Shown here one piece after another: positions 25,850-37,100 of a DNA stretch of 64,000 bases. Both the position numbers and the translations under genes were made by a program. Location of the stretch: positions 930,001 through 994,000 of the forward strand of contig NZ_JAHVHW010000007.1 of NCBI RefSeq assembly GCF_019802055.1, written 5' to 3'. The notes below the pieces were generated by a model. That model saw only the letters and a list, made by a program, of their open reading frames with translations, had not been told where the DNA came from and did no database searches. Every line of letters starts with the position of its first letter. Position 1 is the first letter of the stretch. Origin of the DNA: Ferrimonas balearica. Lineage in GTDB: Bacteria; Pseudomonadota; Gammaproteobacteria; Enterobacterales; Shewanellaceae.

Positions 25850-27808
25850 TCAGTCTGCCTGACGGTTCAGACGGGTATCGATCAGATGATCCAGTACCGT
25901 CGGATCGGCCAGGGTGCTGTTGTCGCCCAGGCTGCCCACTTCGTCTGCGGCAATCTTACGCAGGAAGCGGCGCATGATCTTACCGGAGCGGGTTTTCGGC
26001 AGGCCCGGTGCCCACTGAATCAGATCCGGCGAGGCGAGGGCGCCAATTTCGCTGCGTACCCACTGACGCAGGGTCTGGCGCAGCTCTTCGCTCTCTTCGA
26101 CGCCCTGGTTCAGGGTGACGTAGGCGTAGATGCCCTGGCCTTTGATGTCGTGGGGGTAACCCACTACAGCAGCTTCGGCCACCTGCGGGTGAGACACCAG
26201 CGCAGACTCGATTTCGGCGGTACCCAGACGGTGTCCGGACACGTTGATAACGTCATCCACACGGCCGGTGATCCAGTAGTAGCCGTCCTCATCGCGCTTG
26301 GCACCGTCGCCGGTGAAGTACATGCCGCGGAAGGTCTTGAAGTAGGTCAGCACAAAGCGCTCGTGGTCACCATAAACGCTGCGCATCTGACCCGGCCAGG
26401 AGTCCAGCAGCACCAGGTTGCCTTCGCCAGGGCCTTCAATCAGGTTACCCAGATTGTCCACCAGCGCGGGCTGTACACCGAAGAAGGGGCGGGTGGCGCT
26501 GCCGGGCTTCAGGTTGGTGGCGCCGGGCAGGGGGGTGATCAGGCAACCGCCGGTTTCGGTTTGCCACCAGGTGTCGACGATGGGGCATTTGCCGCGGCCA
26601 ATCACCTCGTGGTACCAGCGCCAGGCTTCCGGGTTAATGGGCTCACCCACGGAACCCATGATGCGCAGGCTGGAACCGTCCATGGTGTCAAAGTGATCGC
26701 TGCCCTGCGCCATCAGGGCGCGGATCAGGGTCGGAGCGGTGTAGAGGATGTTGACCTTATGGCGGTCGATCATCTCACCCAGTCGGCCTGCAGTGGGCCA
26801 GTTGGGCACGCCCTCGTGCATCAGAATCGTGGCGCCGTTGGCCAACGGACCATACACCATGTAGGAGTGGCCGGTGATCCAACCCACATCGGCGGTACAC
26901 CAGTACACCTCACCCTCACGGTAATCGAACACGTACTCGTGGGTCATGGAGGCGTACACCATGTAGCCACCCGTGGTGTGCAGTACCCCTTTGGGCTTGC
27001 CGGTGGAGCCGGAGGTATAGAGGATAAACAGCGGGTCTTCCGCGTTCATCTCACGGGCTTCGCAGTACTCGGAGGCGATGCTCATCACATCGTGCCACCA
27101 GATGTCGCGACCCGGTACGAAGTTCACGTCATCGTTGCCGGTGCGCTTGAGCACAATCACGCGCTCGACGGTGGTGACGTCGGGGTGATCCAGAGCGGCG
27201 TCGACGTTGGCCTTAAGCGGAACGATGCGGCCACCACGAACACCTTCGTCGGAGGTGATCACCACCTTGGACTGACCGTCATTGATGCGGCTGGCGATGG
27301 AGTCAGGAGAGAATCCGCCAAAGATTACGGAGTGAACGGCGCCGATGCGGGCACAAGCCAGCATGGCCACCGCAGCTTCGGGCACCATCGGCATGTAGAT
27401 GGTGACCACATCACCGCGACGAACTCCCTGGCTGCGCAGGGCGTTGGCAAACTTGCACACTTCGGCGTGCAGTTCGGCGTAGGTCAGGGTGCGCTGCTCG
27501 GAGGCGTCGTCCCCCTCCCAGATGATCGCGGTCTGGTCGCCACGGGTTTCCAGGTGGCGGTCGACACAGTTGTAAGAGGCGTTCAGGGTCCCGTCATAGA
27601 ACCATTTGATGTAGAGGTTGTGATCGTCAAAGGAGACGTCACGGATCTTGGTGTAATCCTTGAACCAGGAAATGCGCTGGCCATGTTCGCGCCAGAAGCC
27701 TTCCGGGTTCACCACGGACTCCTGATACATCTTGCGGTACAGTTCTTCGTTAATCTTGCTGCTCTCCGCCAGCTCGGGGCTGACGGGATAGAGAGACTGC
27801 GTACTCAT
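25850..27808 (-). CDS. acs: Acetyl-coenzyme A synthetase
   Basis: A 652-residue protein, exactly the length of E. coli Acs. It makes acetyl-CoA from acetate, ATP and CoA through acetyl-AMP. Visible motifs: the AMP-binding core [40 protein letters not shown], and [13 protein letters not shown] near the C-terminus, whose Lys is the known acetylation site that shuts the enzyme off. The start at 27808 has a GGAGAGGG site; a longer frame upstream has no Acs homology. Divergent from the crbS-type kinase that is expected to control it. Confidence 0.97.
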   Translation of the reverse strand: MSTQSLYPVSPELAESSKINEELYRKMYQESVVNPEGFWREHGQRISWFKDYTKIRDVSFDDHNLYIKWFYDGTLNASYNCVDRHLETRGDQTAIIWEGDDASEQRTLTYAELHAEVCKFANALRSQGVRRGDVVTIYMPMVPEAAVAMLACARIGAVHSVIFGGFSPDSIASRINDGQSKVVITSDEGVRGGRIVPLKANVDAALDHPDVTTVERVIVLKRTGNDDVNFVPGRDIWWHDVMSIASEYCEAREMNAEDPLFILYTSGSTGKPKGVLHTTGGYMVYASMTHEYVFDYREGEVYWCTADVGWITGHSYMVYGPLANGATILMHEGVPNWPTAGRLGEMIDRHKVNILYTAPTLIRALMAQGSDHFDTMDGSSLRIMGSVGEPINPEAWRWYHEVIGRGKCPIVDTWWQTETGGCLITPLPGATNLKPGSATRPFFGVQPALVDNLGNLIEGPGEGNLVLLDSWPGQMRSVYGDHERFVLTYFKTFRGMYFTGDGAKRDEDGYYWITGRVDDVINVSGHRLGTAEIESALVSHPQVAEAAVVGYPHDIKGQGIYAYVTLNQGVEESEELRQTLRQWVRSEIGALASPDLIQWAPGLPKTRSGKIMRRFLRKIAADEVGSLGDNSTLADPTVLDHLIDTRLNRQAD

Positions 27809-27976
27809 CGGGTTTCCCTCTCCTGAATTGGGCGTGTTCAAAGTTTTCCAGCCACACTCAGGTGGTGCCATTCGACCATCGTCTAGTCGATGTGAGGCCC
27901 GTCCTCTTGCGAAACGCTTTTGAGGCCAAAGGTTTACTGGCACACTGTTGGCAAAACCACCGTAACATCGGATGTT

Positions 27977-30900
27977 ATGCTCTCTTCGTTGACTGTCATT
28001 TCCGTTTCACTTGGCTATGTGACCCTGCTGTTTTTGATCGCCTGGTTGGGCGAGCGGTGGGTTGGAAAACGAAAGGCCAGACTGGGCCCGTGGGTTTATG
28101 GCCTGTCACTGGCGGTCTACTGCTCTTCCTGGAGTTTCCTCGGTACGGTGGGGCAAGCCAGCACCTCGCCCTGGGCGTTCCTGCCCATCTATATCGGTCC
28201 CATCCTGCTGTTTACTCTGGGGTTTGGCTTTATCCGCAAGCTGGTGATGGTGGCGAAGGCGCAGAACATCACCTCGGTCGCAGACTTTATTGCCGCCCGC
28301 TACGGCAAGTCGCAACTGCTGGCGGTGCTGGTCACCCTGATCGCCACCCTTGGGATCATGCCCTACGTGGCTTTGCAGCTGAAAGCGATGGTGTTTTCGC
28401 TGGGCCTGTTCTCCACCGGTTCCCTGATGGAATCCGACACCCTGGCGCTGTTGATTGCCCTGACGCTGGCGCTGTTTGCGATTCTGTTCGGTACCCGAAA
28501 GCTGGATGCCACTGAGCACAACCCGGGAATGATTCTGGCGGTGGCGTTTGAGTCCTTCGTCAAACTGTTCGCCTTTGTGCTGGTTGGCGTCGTGGTGACC
28601 TTTGGTTTGTTCGATGGCCCCATGGACATTCTTAACCGGGCTCAGGAGCAGCAGGTGGCTCCCTCCATGGTGCTGGATCTGGCCGACATCGGGCCGGAAG
28701 TGCTGATCTCCATGGCGGCGTTTGTCTGTCTGCCGCGGATCTTCCATGTGATGGTGGTGGAGGTTGAGCAGACCGAGCACGTCGACAGGGCCCGTTGGGT
28801 GCTGCCCCTTTATCTGATTCTGTTCTCCTGCTTTGTGATTCCCCTGGCGCTGGCCGGACGGGTGCTGCTTGGGGACGCGGTGGCCGCCGATACCTATGTG
28901 ATCAACCTGCCGCTGGCCATCGGAGCCGATGCCTTGGCGGTCATCGCGCTGTTGGGGACCATCTCTGCCGCCAGCTCCATGGTGATTGTGGCGGTGGTGA
29001 CCATCGCCATTATGATCTCCAACGAATGGCTGGTGCCCCTGCTGCTGCGTTCCGGGCGCATAAGAGGGAAGAGTTTCGACCAGTTCTCCATCGGCCTGCT
29101 GAATGCCCGCCGCCTGGTGATTCTGGTGCTGTTGCTGGCGGGCTTCCTGGCCTATCGGCTGCTGGATAACACCGACACTCTGGCCCGCATCGGCATGCTG
29201 GCGTTTGGCGCTTTTGCCCAATTGGCGCCGGCGCTGGTGGGGGGCCTGTACTGGAAAAAGGGACACCGTAACGGCGTGCTACTCGGGCTGGCTCTTGGGT
29301 TTGGTGGCTGGTGTTACGTTATGGCCCGTCCGATGCTTGGACTGGAGCTGGAGGAGCTGCGTCTGCTCGGCAACATGAGCGACGACATGAACCACATCCT
29401 GTTGGCGCTGCTGGCCAACTGCGGCGGGTACATTGCGGGCTCCTGGTTCTCCCGTCCTTCGGTTACGGAGCGGATCCAATCCGGTGCCTTTGTACAGCTG
29501 CCGGGCATGCCCAAGGCCAACCATGGCCGGGTGGGGTCCATCAGTCAACAGGACCTCCTGTTGTTGGCCAGCCGCTTTGTCGGCCCGGCCCGGGCGTACG
29601 CCTCTTTCTCCCAGTTTTTCCCCGACGCCATCGCTCGGGAGAGCTGGAATAAGCCCGCCAGCGAGGCGCTGATTGAACACACCGAGCGTCTTATCGCCTC
29701 CGTGCTGGGGGCCTCCTCAGCGTCGGTGGTGATGGACAGTGTGATGCGCGGCCGTGACCTGGCGCTGGATGAGGTGTTCTCCCTGGTGGATGAAGCCAGC
29801 GCCAAGATTCTGATGAGTCAGGACCAGCTTAGAGGTGCGATTGAGCACGCCTTTGAAGGCATGAGCGTGGTGGATGGCGATCTGAATCTGGTGGCCTGGA
29901 ACCAACGCTACGAAGCGCTGTTCGAGTTTCCCGAGGGGTTCCTCAAAACGGGTTTGCCGGTGGCGGAGATCATTCGTTATAACGCCCGGGTTGGCCGTTG
30001 TGGTCCCGGAGAGGTTGAGCACCATGTTGAGAAGCGGATCGCCTTTATGCGGGCGGGCTCAGCGCACACCTCTGAGCGCCAGCATGGTGATGGCCGGGTG
30101 ATCCGGATCCGGGGCAATCCGATGCCGGATGGCGGCTTTGTGATGACGTTCAGTGACATCACGGATTTCCGCGCCCAGGAGGCGGCCCTGAAAGAGGTGA
30201 ACGAGAACCTGGAAGCCCGGGTGGCGGAGCGTACCAACGAGTTGGGCCAACTGAACGCCCAGCTGTTGGAGTCGAAAGCCGCTGAGGAGCAGGCGAACCA
30301 GTCCAAGTCCCGCTTCCTGGCTGCAGTCGGGCATGATTTGATGCAGCCGCTAAACGCCGCCCGCTTGTTTACCGCGTCCCTGATGCAGGAGACCCGGATG
30401 CACCCGAAGGACCATGAAACCGTTGTCCACATCGCTGGCTCTCTGAAGGCGGCGGGGGAGATGCTGTCCGACCTGCTGGACATCTCAAAGCTGGACTCCG
30501 GAACCATGACGGTGGAGCGTCGGGCGGTGAACCTGGCCAGTGTGCTGGAACCCCTGACCGTAGAGTTTTCGGCGATGGCGGCCAATAAGGGGCTGAAGTT
30601 CCGCCACCGGTTGCGGGATTTGACGCTGGATACCGATCCCAATCTGCTGCGACGTCTGGTGCAGAATTTCCTCACCAATGCGCTGCGCTACACCGATTCC
30701 GGCACCATACTGCTGGGCTGTCGCCGTCGGGGGCAGGCGGTGGAGATCCAGGTGCTCGACACCGGCTGTGGCATCGCCGACGACCAGGTGGAGGAGATCT
30801 TCAAAGAGTTTCGCCAGGTGGAGGGGCAGGGCGAGCGTGCGGGTCTCGGCCTGGGGCTGGCAATTGCTGATCGCATCGCCAAGGTGCTGAACACGCCGTT

Positions 30901-31378
30901 GAAGGTGGAATCGTCGCTGGGCGTAGGCTCTGTATTCTCGGTTACGGTGCCTCTGGCGCGTTACAAGGTACAGGCTACCAGCGTCAGGCCGGTACACACT
31001 GCGCCTCTGCAAGGGGTGAAGGTGCTCTGCATCGATAATGAGGAAGCGATTCTGGCGGGACTGGAAAGCTTGCTTAAGCGGTGGCAGTGCAAAGTGGTGA
31101 CCGCGCGCGACCTGGCGGACGCCCGGATTCGTCTTGGTCTCAAGGGGTTTGCGCCGGACATTGTGCTGGCGGACTACCACCTGGATAACGGCCAGAGTGG
31201 GCTGGAGGCGATGGACGGGATCCGCAAGCTCTATGGCGCAGAACTGCCCGGCATCCTGATCACCGCAGATACCCGTAAAGAGCTGGTGGAGGAGGTCGAG
31301 AGTCGAGGCTACCGCTATATGGCGAAGATGGTGCGGCCAGCGGCGTTGCGAGCGATGATTTCCGCCTCGGTAAAGTGA
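27977..31378 (+). CDS. crbS: CrbS-type SSS-domain hybrid histidine kinase
   Basis: About 1133 residues. N-terminal half (1-480): about 13 helices of a sodium/solute symporter (SSS) domain, with [15 protein letters not shown] diagnostic. Then a linker with helices, a PAS domain (about 620-740), a coiled coil, a HisKA/HATPase core with phospho-acceptor His in [15 protein letters not shown] and G-boxes [14 protein letters not shown], and a C-terminal receiver with [11 protein letters not shown] carrying the phospho-Asp. This is the architecture of CrbS in Vibrio and Pseudomonas, which with CrbR controls the acetate switch and acs. Its divergent position beside acs supports that role; no CrbR-type regulator is in the window. 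The ATG at 27977 has a weak ribosome site. Confidence 0.9.
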   Translation: MLSSLTVISVSLGYVTLLFLIAWLGERWVGKRKARLGPWVYGLSLAVYCSSWSFLGTVGQASTSPWAFLPIYIGPILLFTLGFGFIRKLVMVAKAQNITSVADFIAARYGKSQLLAVLVTLIATLGIMPYVALQLKAMVFSLGLFSTGSLMESDTLALLIALTLALFAILFGTRKLDATEHNPGMILAVAFESFVKLFAFVLVGVVVTFGLFDGPMDILNRAQEQQVAPSMVLDLADIGPEVLISMAAFVCLPRIFHVMVVEVEQTEHVDRARWVLPLYLILFSCFVIPLALAGRVLLGDAVAADTYVINLPLAIGADALAVIALLGTISAASSMVIVAVVTIAIMISNEWLVPLLLRSGRIRGKSFDQFSIGLLNARRLVILVLLLAGFLAYRLLDNTDTLARIGMLAFGAFAQLAPALVGGLYWKKGHRNGVLLGLALGFGGWCYVMARPMLGLELEELRLLGNMSDDMNHILLALLANCGGYIAGSWFSRPSVTERIQSGAFVQLPGMPKANHGRVGSISQQDLLLLASRFVGPARAYASFSQFFPDAIARESWNKPASEALIEHTERLIASVLGASSASVVMDSVMRGRDLALDEVFSLVDEASAKILMSQDQLRGAIEHAFEGMSVVDGDLNLVAWNQRYEALFEFPEGFLKTGLPVAEIIRYNARVGRCGPGEVEHHVEKRIAFMRAGSAHTSERQHGDGRVIRIRGNPMPDGGFVMTFSDITDFRAQEAALKEVNENLEARVAERTNELGQLNAQLLESKAAEEQANQSKSRFLAAVGHDLMQPLNAARLFTASLMQETRMHPKDHETVVHIAGSLKAAGEMLSDLLDISKLDSGTMTVERRAVNLASVLEPLTVEFSAMAANKGLKFRHRLRDLTLDTDPNLLRRLVQNFLTNALRYTDSGTILLGCRRRGQAVEIQVLDTGCGIADDQVEEIFKEFRQVEGQGERAGLGLGLAIADRIAKVLNTPLKVESSLGVGSVFSVTVPLARYKVQATSVRPVHTAPLQGVKVLCIDNEEAILAGLESLLKRWQCKVVTARDLADARIRLGLKGFAPDIVLADYHLDNGQSGLEAMDGIRKLYGAELPGILITADTRKELVEEVESRGYRYMAKMVRPAALRAMISASVK

Positions 31379-31394
31379 GTGCATGCCACCATAA

Positions 31395-31428
31395 AAAACG
31401 CCCCCAACAATGGGGGCGTTTTGCTTTC
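31395..31428. terminator. Bidirectional terminator, crbS / Ig-repeat lipoprotein
   Basis: Twelve-bp perfect stem (AAAACGCCCCCA / TGGGGGCGTTTT), four-base loop, T-rich on both sides, between convergent stops. Confidence 0.85.
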
Positions 31429-31445
31429 TAAGGCGTTATCGGGGC

Positions 31446-34400
31446 TCAAAGGCCCACGGATACTGAGATGGAGTCCTGAACCAGGCCTTGGAAGTTGGCG
31501 GTCAATGTGGCGGAGCCGGTGGCGATGCCAGTTGCTTCCCCATCAGACGTTACCGCCACAACCCCATTGTCACTGCTGGACCAGGCCACCGAGGGGCTGA
31601 CGTCATCGCTGCTGCCATCGTCGTAGTGGAGCCAGGCGCTCAGAGGCGCCGAGTCACCGACGGCCAGGGCCAGGCTGTCGGGGCGGATCTCCAGAAAGGT
31701 CACCGCTCGATCCACCACCGTGGCGGTGGTTTCTCCCCGGTAGGTCACACCGGAGAGGTTCAGTTGAGCGGAGAGTGTGGCACTGCCCACTTCCAGTCCG
31801 TAGGCCAGACCATCGGCGCCGCTGAAGGTGGCGACGCGATTATCGCTGGAGATCCAAGCGGCGTAATGGGTCACGTCCACTTCGGTACCATCACTGAGCT
31901 CGGCGGTGGCCGTCAGTGGTTTGATGGTGCTCACCTGAATGGTCGGAGCCTCGGGTTCAATCCGGATCCGGGTGATGGTGACGGCACTGCCTTTAACCGT
32001 GACCTCAATGGTGCCAACGTAGGTTTTGTTGCCGACAGTGTACTTGCCTCGGAAAGCGGCAACCCCTTCGGTGATACCACGCACCTGGCCGGGTAGATCG
32101 GTGAGTACGGCGATGGCGGGATCAAACGCTTCCCACACCGCGTCTTCTGTGACATCCACCTCGGTGCCATCCACCCAGATGGCGGTGGCAGTAAGCTGGA
32201 GCAGACCGTCCTGAAGAATGGTTTGGTTCTTGGGCGCGTACGTTACTGAAGTGACGGTGCTGTTTGGATCGGTAATGTTGGTGCTGACCGCTGTGTTGAC
32301 CCAGGAACCGATATTGACCGCGCCATTGATCGGCGTGTGGCCGGTTTTCAAGCCGGTCACCAACCCATGGCTGTCCACCTGAGCGATGTTGTCGTTACCC
32401 GAGTTCCAGATGGCGCTGTTGGTAACGTCAACCAGCGAGCCATCATCAAACACCGCAGTAGCAAACAGCTGGCGGCTGCTGCCAACCGGCATTTTGAGCA
32501 GTGCTGGTTCGATATTCACCGACACCACACTGACGGACGGGCCAAGCACCTTGAGGTTGGCCAGCGCCAGATAGCTCTGGCCAGCATACTGGTATTTGGC
32601 CTGAATGGTCGTTTCACCTTCCGCGAGTCCCAGGAATTTTCCGGCACTGCCCAGATGGGCCGCAATATTAGTGTCATCGATTGCCCACAGGATCTGATCA
32701 CTGACGTCAATGCGTCGACCGTCGTCCATTACGGCGGTGGCGGTAAGGGTGACCACATCGTTGATCAGAATGGTCATCTGATTCGGGCTCAGGTCCAGCG
32801 CCAGAACCTGCACATCCGGGGCTTTTACCCGAATCGTGGCTTGTGCCTGATACAGCTGTCCCTGATAACCTCGAGTGGCAGTGATGACCGTTTCACCAAC
32901 GCCATTGGCAATCACATGGCCATCCGGAGTCACACTGGCGATGGATGGATCTGCAGATTGCCAGCGAACGTCGGCGGAGACATTCTGCTCACTCCCATCC
33001 TCCAGTTGGGCAAGCGCCTGGAGGCTGACGCCACTGCCCAGAAGCAGGTCGGACTGACCCGGACGCACCTGAAGCGACAGGATGGCGATGTTGGGATCGG
33101 TGACCCACAACTCCCCCGGGGCCTGATAGAGCACACCATTGAGGTTAAAGCTGGCCCGAACAGGGGTGTTGCCTTCATGGTGGCCCGTAGCCACGCCATC
33201 CTGGGTGAGGGTGGCAATTGCGGCATCGTCCGCCAGCCAGCCTACCTGATCGGTGACATCCATGCGGGTGCCATCTTCCAGCGTCAGGGTGGCTTGATAG
33301 GGCTGAGTGCCGGCTACAAGCACCGAAGCGCGGTAGGGCGTGATCGCGAAATCTCTCACCTGCACCGTTGGTTCAAGCACAAACAGCGTAGCCTGTGCCT
33401 GATAACGCTGACCCTGGTAGCCCAGAGCGGCTTCAATGGTCGCTTGGCCGGCCATCAGGCCTTCTGCCACCCCACTGGTGTTGATGGCGGCGTTGGTTGA
33501 GAGCGAGCGCCAGGCGACCTGATCGGTGACACGCTGTTTGCTGCCATCGCTGAACTCCGCTTCCGCTTCAAAAGCGAGGGTTGCCCCGGTGAATACGCTG
33601 TCGCGATAGGGGAACACCTTCAGCGATACCAATGACAGGGTCGGGCTCAGGACCGTCAGGCTGGCATCGGCTTCCAGCAAACTGCCGGGCAGCGTGGCGA
33701 GAATGCCCGCTGAGCCAGCGCTGAGCCCGGTTGCCCGGCCAGACGAATCCACAACGGCAATGGCGTTTGAGTCGCTTTGCCACAACACCTCTGCGGTAAC
33801 GTCACGCTGGCTGCCGTCGCTGAACTGGGCGCTGGCGGAGTAGGCCACCTGGCCCCCAATCAATGCGCTGGCGCGATAGGGCGTTACGCTCAGGGACTCG
33901 GCAACCGCATCGGTCACGGTGAGCTTGGCGTTGCTGTTCAGCCCCAGGTAGCTGGCCTGAATAGCAGCTTCCCCCGCAGCGTGGCCCTGTGCCAGACCGG
34001 CTGCGCCGCCACGATTGCCGACGGTAGCCAGGGTTGGCTGATTGCTCTGCCATTGACTGAACTGGGTGACATCCTGAACCGAGCCATCGGTAAAGCTCAG
34101 CAGCGCCTGGAACGGCTGGGTGCGTCCAATCGGCACAGAGGCCTGGGCAGGGGTCACCGTCAGTGCAACCGGCGTCGCCTGGGAGATGGTGATGGCGGCA
34201 GTGGCCGACAGTCCACCAAACGCCGCTTGAACGGTTGCGGTACCTGGAGATGTGCCCTGAATGCCTCCGGCGTTCGGGCCTGCAGCCACAAGCCAGATCG
34301 TTTCGGGCTGCTCTGTACTCCAGGAAGCCCGTTCGCTGACAGGCTCTTCATGGCCATCGGTATAGCGGGCGATGGCGTGCAGCTGAGATTGAACGCCTGC

Positions 34401-35939
34401 AGGCAGCTCAATCTGGGCCGGGGTTACCCGCAATGACTCGAGCACGGCATCGGTTACGGTCTGTTCCGCTTCCCCTTCCAGCCCGCCGAATCGGGCTGAA
34501 ATGGTGGTGCTGCCCGGTTTGAGTGCCAGTGTCTGGTTCGAAACGGCTCCGCTGCCGGAGAACTCCGCCACGCTGGTGTCGCTGCTCTGCCAACTGATCC
34601 GTTGAGTCAGTTCCTGAATGTGACCATCACTGAATACGCCAATGGCCTGGTAGGCCACTCTAACCCCTACAGGGGCAGTGGCAACCGGAGGAGAGACCTG
34701 GATGGCGGTCAATACCGCATCGGTAATGGTGACACCGGTGGAGGCATCTACGCCGCCAAAGCTGGCCTGGATAAGGCTCTCACCCGGCTGCAATGCCACG
34801 GCGTCGCCAGCCTCGGAACCCGCATTGACCATCTGAACCACGTCGGGCTCACTGCTGCTCCAGGTCACCTCACGGGTGACATCCATAACCTGCCCATCGC
34901 TGTAATAGGCCAGCGCGGTGTAAGTTCCGGTGGTGCCAGCAGGGTAGATCCCGTTAACCGGGGTTAGCTGCAGGGCAGTGACGGTGGCATCGGTCACCGT
35001 AATACCGGTGACCACTGATAGTGTCTTCTTCGGCAATGTCAGCGTGGTCTGAACGACTCCCAGACCGGTGGCAATACCGGTTACCAGGCCGGGATGATTA
35101 ACGTCGTCCACGGCTTGCAGGTACTGGTCGTCCAGGCTCCATTCCACCTGGTTGGTAACGTCAATACGCTGTTGATCGGCCAGCACCAGGGCGCTGTGCA
35201 TCTGCAGACTGGTGCCTAGCGGCATGGATGCGCCGGAGGGCGTCACTTCCAGTGCAACCGGCTCGGCATCCAGCACCACAAGACGAGCCTCCTGAGAGGC
35301 GCCTTTCCAATTGACCTGAACCTGGGTGTCACCCATGGCGAGCGTCTGAATCTGGCCCGGTGCGGTCACATTGGCTACGTTGGCGTCGGCCACTGTCCAC
35401 TGGGCCACATCGGTTACGGGGTGTTCAGTACCATCCAGATAGAGCGCCAGCGCCTGGTAGCTTTGGGTCAGTCCAACCAGAGTCATAGTTTCAACTGGCG
35501 TAATTCGCAGGCTTTGCAGCGGCTTATCGACGACCGAGAGCTGAGCTTCGTTGACCATGCCGTCAAATTCGGCGCGGATGGCGGTCTGGCCAACGGCCAG
35601 TGTGGTCAGTAGGCCACTCACATCCATATTGGCCACGTCGGTGTTGGCCACCTGCCAGATCGCTTCGGCAGTGACATCGGCTTTACGGTTATCACTGTAG
35701 ATTGCGGTTGCCAGGTAGGGTTGCGTGACACCGACATCCAGAGTCTGATTAAGAGGAGTCACTTCCAGAGCAACCAGATAGGCCGGGCAAGGGTTGTCTG
35801 GCTGACCGCATCCTGCGGACGGAAAACCACTGTGGCTGCCATCGCAGCCGAACAGCAGCAAGCTGAACAGGAAAATCCAGAAACGTGAGAGTTGGTGCAT
35901 TGCCTTGCCTGCAGTGCTGCGTTGTAATTTTCCCATCAT
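31446..35939 (-). CDS. Giant Ig-like (BIG2) repeat lipoprotein
   Basis: This 1497-residue protein has a lipoprotein-like signal (WIFLFSLLLFGC, Cys32) and then about 16 tandem Ig-like repeats of roughly 90 residues. Each starts with a strand such as VTPLNQTLDVG, ITPVETMTLVG or VTPAQASVPIG and contains the conserved DGS/T...DVT...W.S.....V/I pattern and a closing G.A.I.A.F/Y motif of BIG2 domains. No C-terminal autotransporter or sortase signal is seen. Its ATG overlaps the stop of the upstream OmpA-like gene (ATGA) and shares a GGAGGTG ribosome site inside that gene, so the two are translationally coupled. Likely an outer-membrane-tethered adhesin or matrix protein. Confidence 0.88.
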   Translation of the reverse strand: MMGKLQRSTAGKAMHQLSRFWIFLFSLLLFGCDGSHSGFPSAGCGQPDNPCPAYLVALEVTPLNQTLDVGVTQPYLATAIYSDNRKADVTAEAIWQVANTDVANMDVSGLLTTLAVGQTAIRAEFDGMVNEAQLSVVDKPLQSLRITPVETMTLVGLTQSYQALALYLDGTEHPVTDVAQWTVADANVANVTAPGQIQTLAMGDTQVQVNWKGASQEARLVVLDAEPVALEVTPSGASMPLGTSLQMHSALVLADQQRIDVTNQVEWSLDDQYLQAVDDVNHPGLVTGIATGLGVVQTTLTLPKKTLSVVTGITVTDATVTALQLTPVNGIYPAGTTGTYTALAYYSDGQVMDVTREVTWSSSEPDVVQMVNAGSEAGDAVALQPGESLIQASFGGVDASTGVTITDAVLTAIQVSPPVATAPVGVRVAYQAIGVFSDGHIQELTQRISWQSSDTSVAEFSGSGAVSNQTLALKPGSTTISARFGGLEGEAEQTVTDAVLESLRVTPAQIELPAGVQSQLHAIARYTDGHEEPVSERASWSTEQPETIWLVAAGPNAGGIQGTSPGTATVQAAFGGLSATAAITISQATPVALTVTPAQASVPIGRTQPFQALLSFTDGSVQDVTQFSQWQSNQPTLATVGNRGGAAGLAQGHAAGEAAIQASYLGLNSNAKLTVTDAVAESLSVTPYRASALIGGQVAYSASAQFSDGSQRDVTAEVLWQSDSNAIAVVDSSGRATGLSAGSAGILATLPGSLLEADASLTVLSPTLSLVSLKVFPYRDSVFTGATLAFEAEAEFSDGSKQRVTDQVAWRSLSTNAAINTSGVAEGLMAGQATIEAALGYQGQRYQAQATLFVLEPTVQVRDFAITPYRASVLVAGTQPYQATLTLEDGTRMDVTDQVGWLADDAAIATLTQDGVATGHHEGNTPVRASFNLNGVLYQAPGELWVTDPNIAILSLQVRPGQSDLLLGSGVSLQALAQLEDGSEQNVSADVRWQSADPSIASVTPDGHVIANGVGETVITATRGYQGQLYQAQATIRVKAPDVQVLALDLSPNQMTILINDVVTLTATAVMDDGRRIDVSDQILWAIDDTNIAAHLGSAGKFLGLAEGETTIQAKYQYAGQSYLALANLKVLGPSVSVVSVNIEPALLKMPVGSSRQLFATAVFDDGSLVDVTNSAIWNSGNDNIAQVDSHGLVTGLKTGHTPINGAVNIGSWVNTAVSTNITDPNSTVTSVTYAPKNQTILQDGLLQLTATAIWVDGTEVDVTEDAVWEAFDPAIAVLTDLPGQVRGITEGVAAFRGKYTVGNKTYVGTIEVTVKGSAVTITRIRIEPEAPTIQVSTIKPLTATAELSDGTEVDVTHYAAWISSDNRVATFSGADGLAYGLEVGSATLSAQLNLSGVTYRGETTATVVDRAVTFLEIRPDSLALAVGDSAPLSAWLHYDDGSSDDVSPSVAWSSSDNGVVAVTSDGEATGIATGSATLTANFQGLVQDSISVSVGL

Positions 35940-36940
35940 GGATTCACCTCCAATCCTGGCAGGTAGAGGTGAACACGACGGTTCTGCGCGCGGTGTTCTG
36001 CGGTCTCGTTATCCAAAACCGGGTTTTGTTCTCCGAAACCTTCAACAGTAATTTGGTCGGGATTGACGCCCTGCCGGACCAGCTCAGCCTTGATCGCTTC
36101 CGCCCGGCGTTCTGACAGCTTCATGTTGTAAGCGTCGGGGCCAGTGGCATCGGCGTACCCCTTTACAATGACCCGGGCATCGGGATAGCGGACCAGTCGG
36201 TCGACGACAGCGGTCAGTGGTGGCTCATCCAGTGGGGTGGCGCTGTCAAAGGCAAAATGCACCTCACTGTGCATTGCAGGAAGCACAACAGGAGCTGGCG
36301 GCGGAGGCGGCGGTGGCGTGGGCTTCTGTTGGGGCTGCGGCTGAGTCGGCCCAAAGCGATATTGCACGCCCACACTGGTAAAGAAGAGATTACTGCCGCC
36401 GATGGATTCGCTTCCCACTCCGTCGGCGTACTGGGTTTCTGCGCTGATGCTCCAGCGTGGAGAGAAGTGGTAGTCCAGACCGATGGCCATCATCGGAGCC
36501 CAATCGTTATCCTGACGGGTAGAGCCCGGCCCTTTGACTTCACCATCCCAATAGAGGCTGCCCACTTTGCCGTAAAGCTCGGTCTTTTTGGTCAGTGGCA
36601 GAATGCCTTTCAGTGCAACGGTCCACCCCGCCATTGAGCCGGTGTACTGATTGAGTTGACCGCTCTCCCGATACGTTGCAACGGCATCGCCGAAATCGAG
36701 ATATTGCGCCTCAAAGGCCCAGTGTTCCGTGGCCCGGTAACCGAGTTGCGCCCCCCAGCCTCCGCTGTCCTTATCACAAGACTCCGCCTGAGCTTCGCAG
36801 CCGTTGTGAAAATGGCTCCAGCCAATTTTGCCGCCTACGTACCAGTAGGAGAGATCGTCCGCAGCGGACGCTATTGAAGCGGTCAGACTGAATATTAGGG
36901 GTGCAGCAATGCGAATTATCTGGGCTTGGGAAAGGGCCAT
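35936..36940 (-). CDS. OmpA-family outer-membrane protein
   Basis: A 334-residue protein with signal peptide MALSQAQIIRIAAPLIFSLT ending ASIASA, an N-terminal eight-strand OmpA-like beta-barrel (about 25-195, ending in VGVQYRFG), a proline-rich hinge (QPQPQQKPTPPPPPPP), and a C-terminal peptidoglycan-binding OmpA domain with VHFAFDSATPLDEPP, VKGYADATGPDAYNMKLSERRA and the closing Arg-rich AQNRRVHLYL. A Cys pair in the first extracellular loop (GCEAQAESCD) is unusual. I start at the second ATG, which gives a clean signal peptide; the first is 18 bases upstream. Co-translated with the Ig-repeat lipoprotein, suggesting a shared envelope role. Confidence 0.93.
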   Translation of the reverse strand: MALSQAQIIRIAAPLIFSLTASIASAADDLSYWYVGGKIGWSHFHNGCEAQAESCDKDSGGWGAQLGYRATEHWAFEAQYLDFGDAVATYRESGQLNQYTGSMAGWTVALKGILPLTKKTELYGKVGSLYWDGEVKGPGSTRQDNDWAPMMAIGLDYHFSPRWSISAETQYADGVGSESIGGSNLFFTSVGVQYRFGPTQPQPQQKPTPPPPPPPAPVVLPAMHSEVHFAFDSATPLDEPPLTAVVDRLVRYPDARVIVKGYADATGPDAYNMKLSERRAEAIKAELVRQGVNPDQITVEGFGEQNPVLDNETAEHRAQNRRVHLYLPGLEVNP

Positions 36941-37100
36941 ATCAGGAGTCTCTCGCATGAAAATTTTGTGGAATGGCCTCTGAGCCAGGCGATGCGGCGT
37001 CAGTGAGCCAAAAGCGCGGAAATGAATGAATATCGGGTGAATCCCATAAATATGGTGGGGGAATTAAGGGCATAAAATCAACCATTCTACTTGGTCATTG

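Noticed and set aside
25841-27826. 661-codon open frame antisense to acs
   Set aside because: Codon-bias shadow of acs; the sequence is Gly/Val/His-rich with no domain, and acs is a full-length, well-conserved gene.
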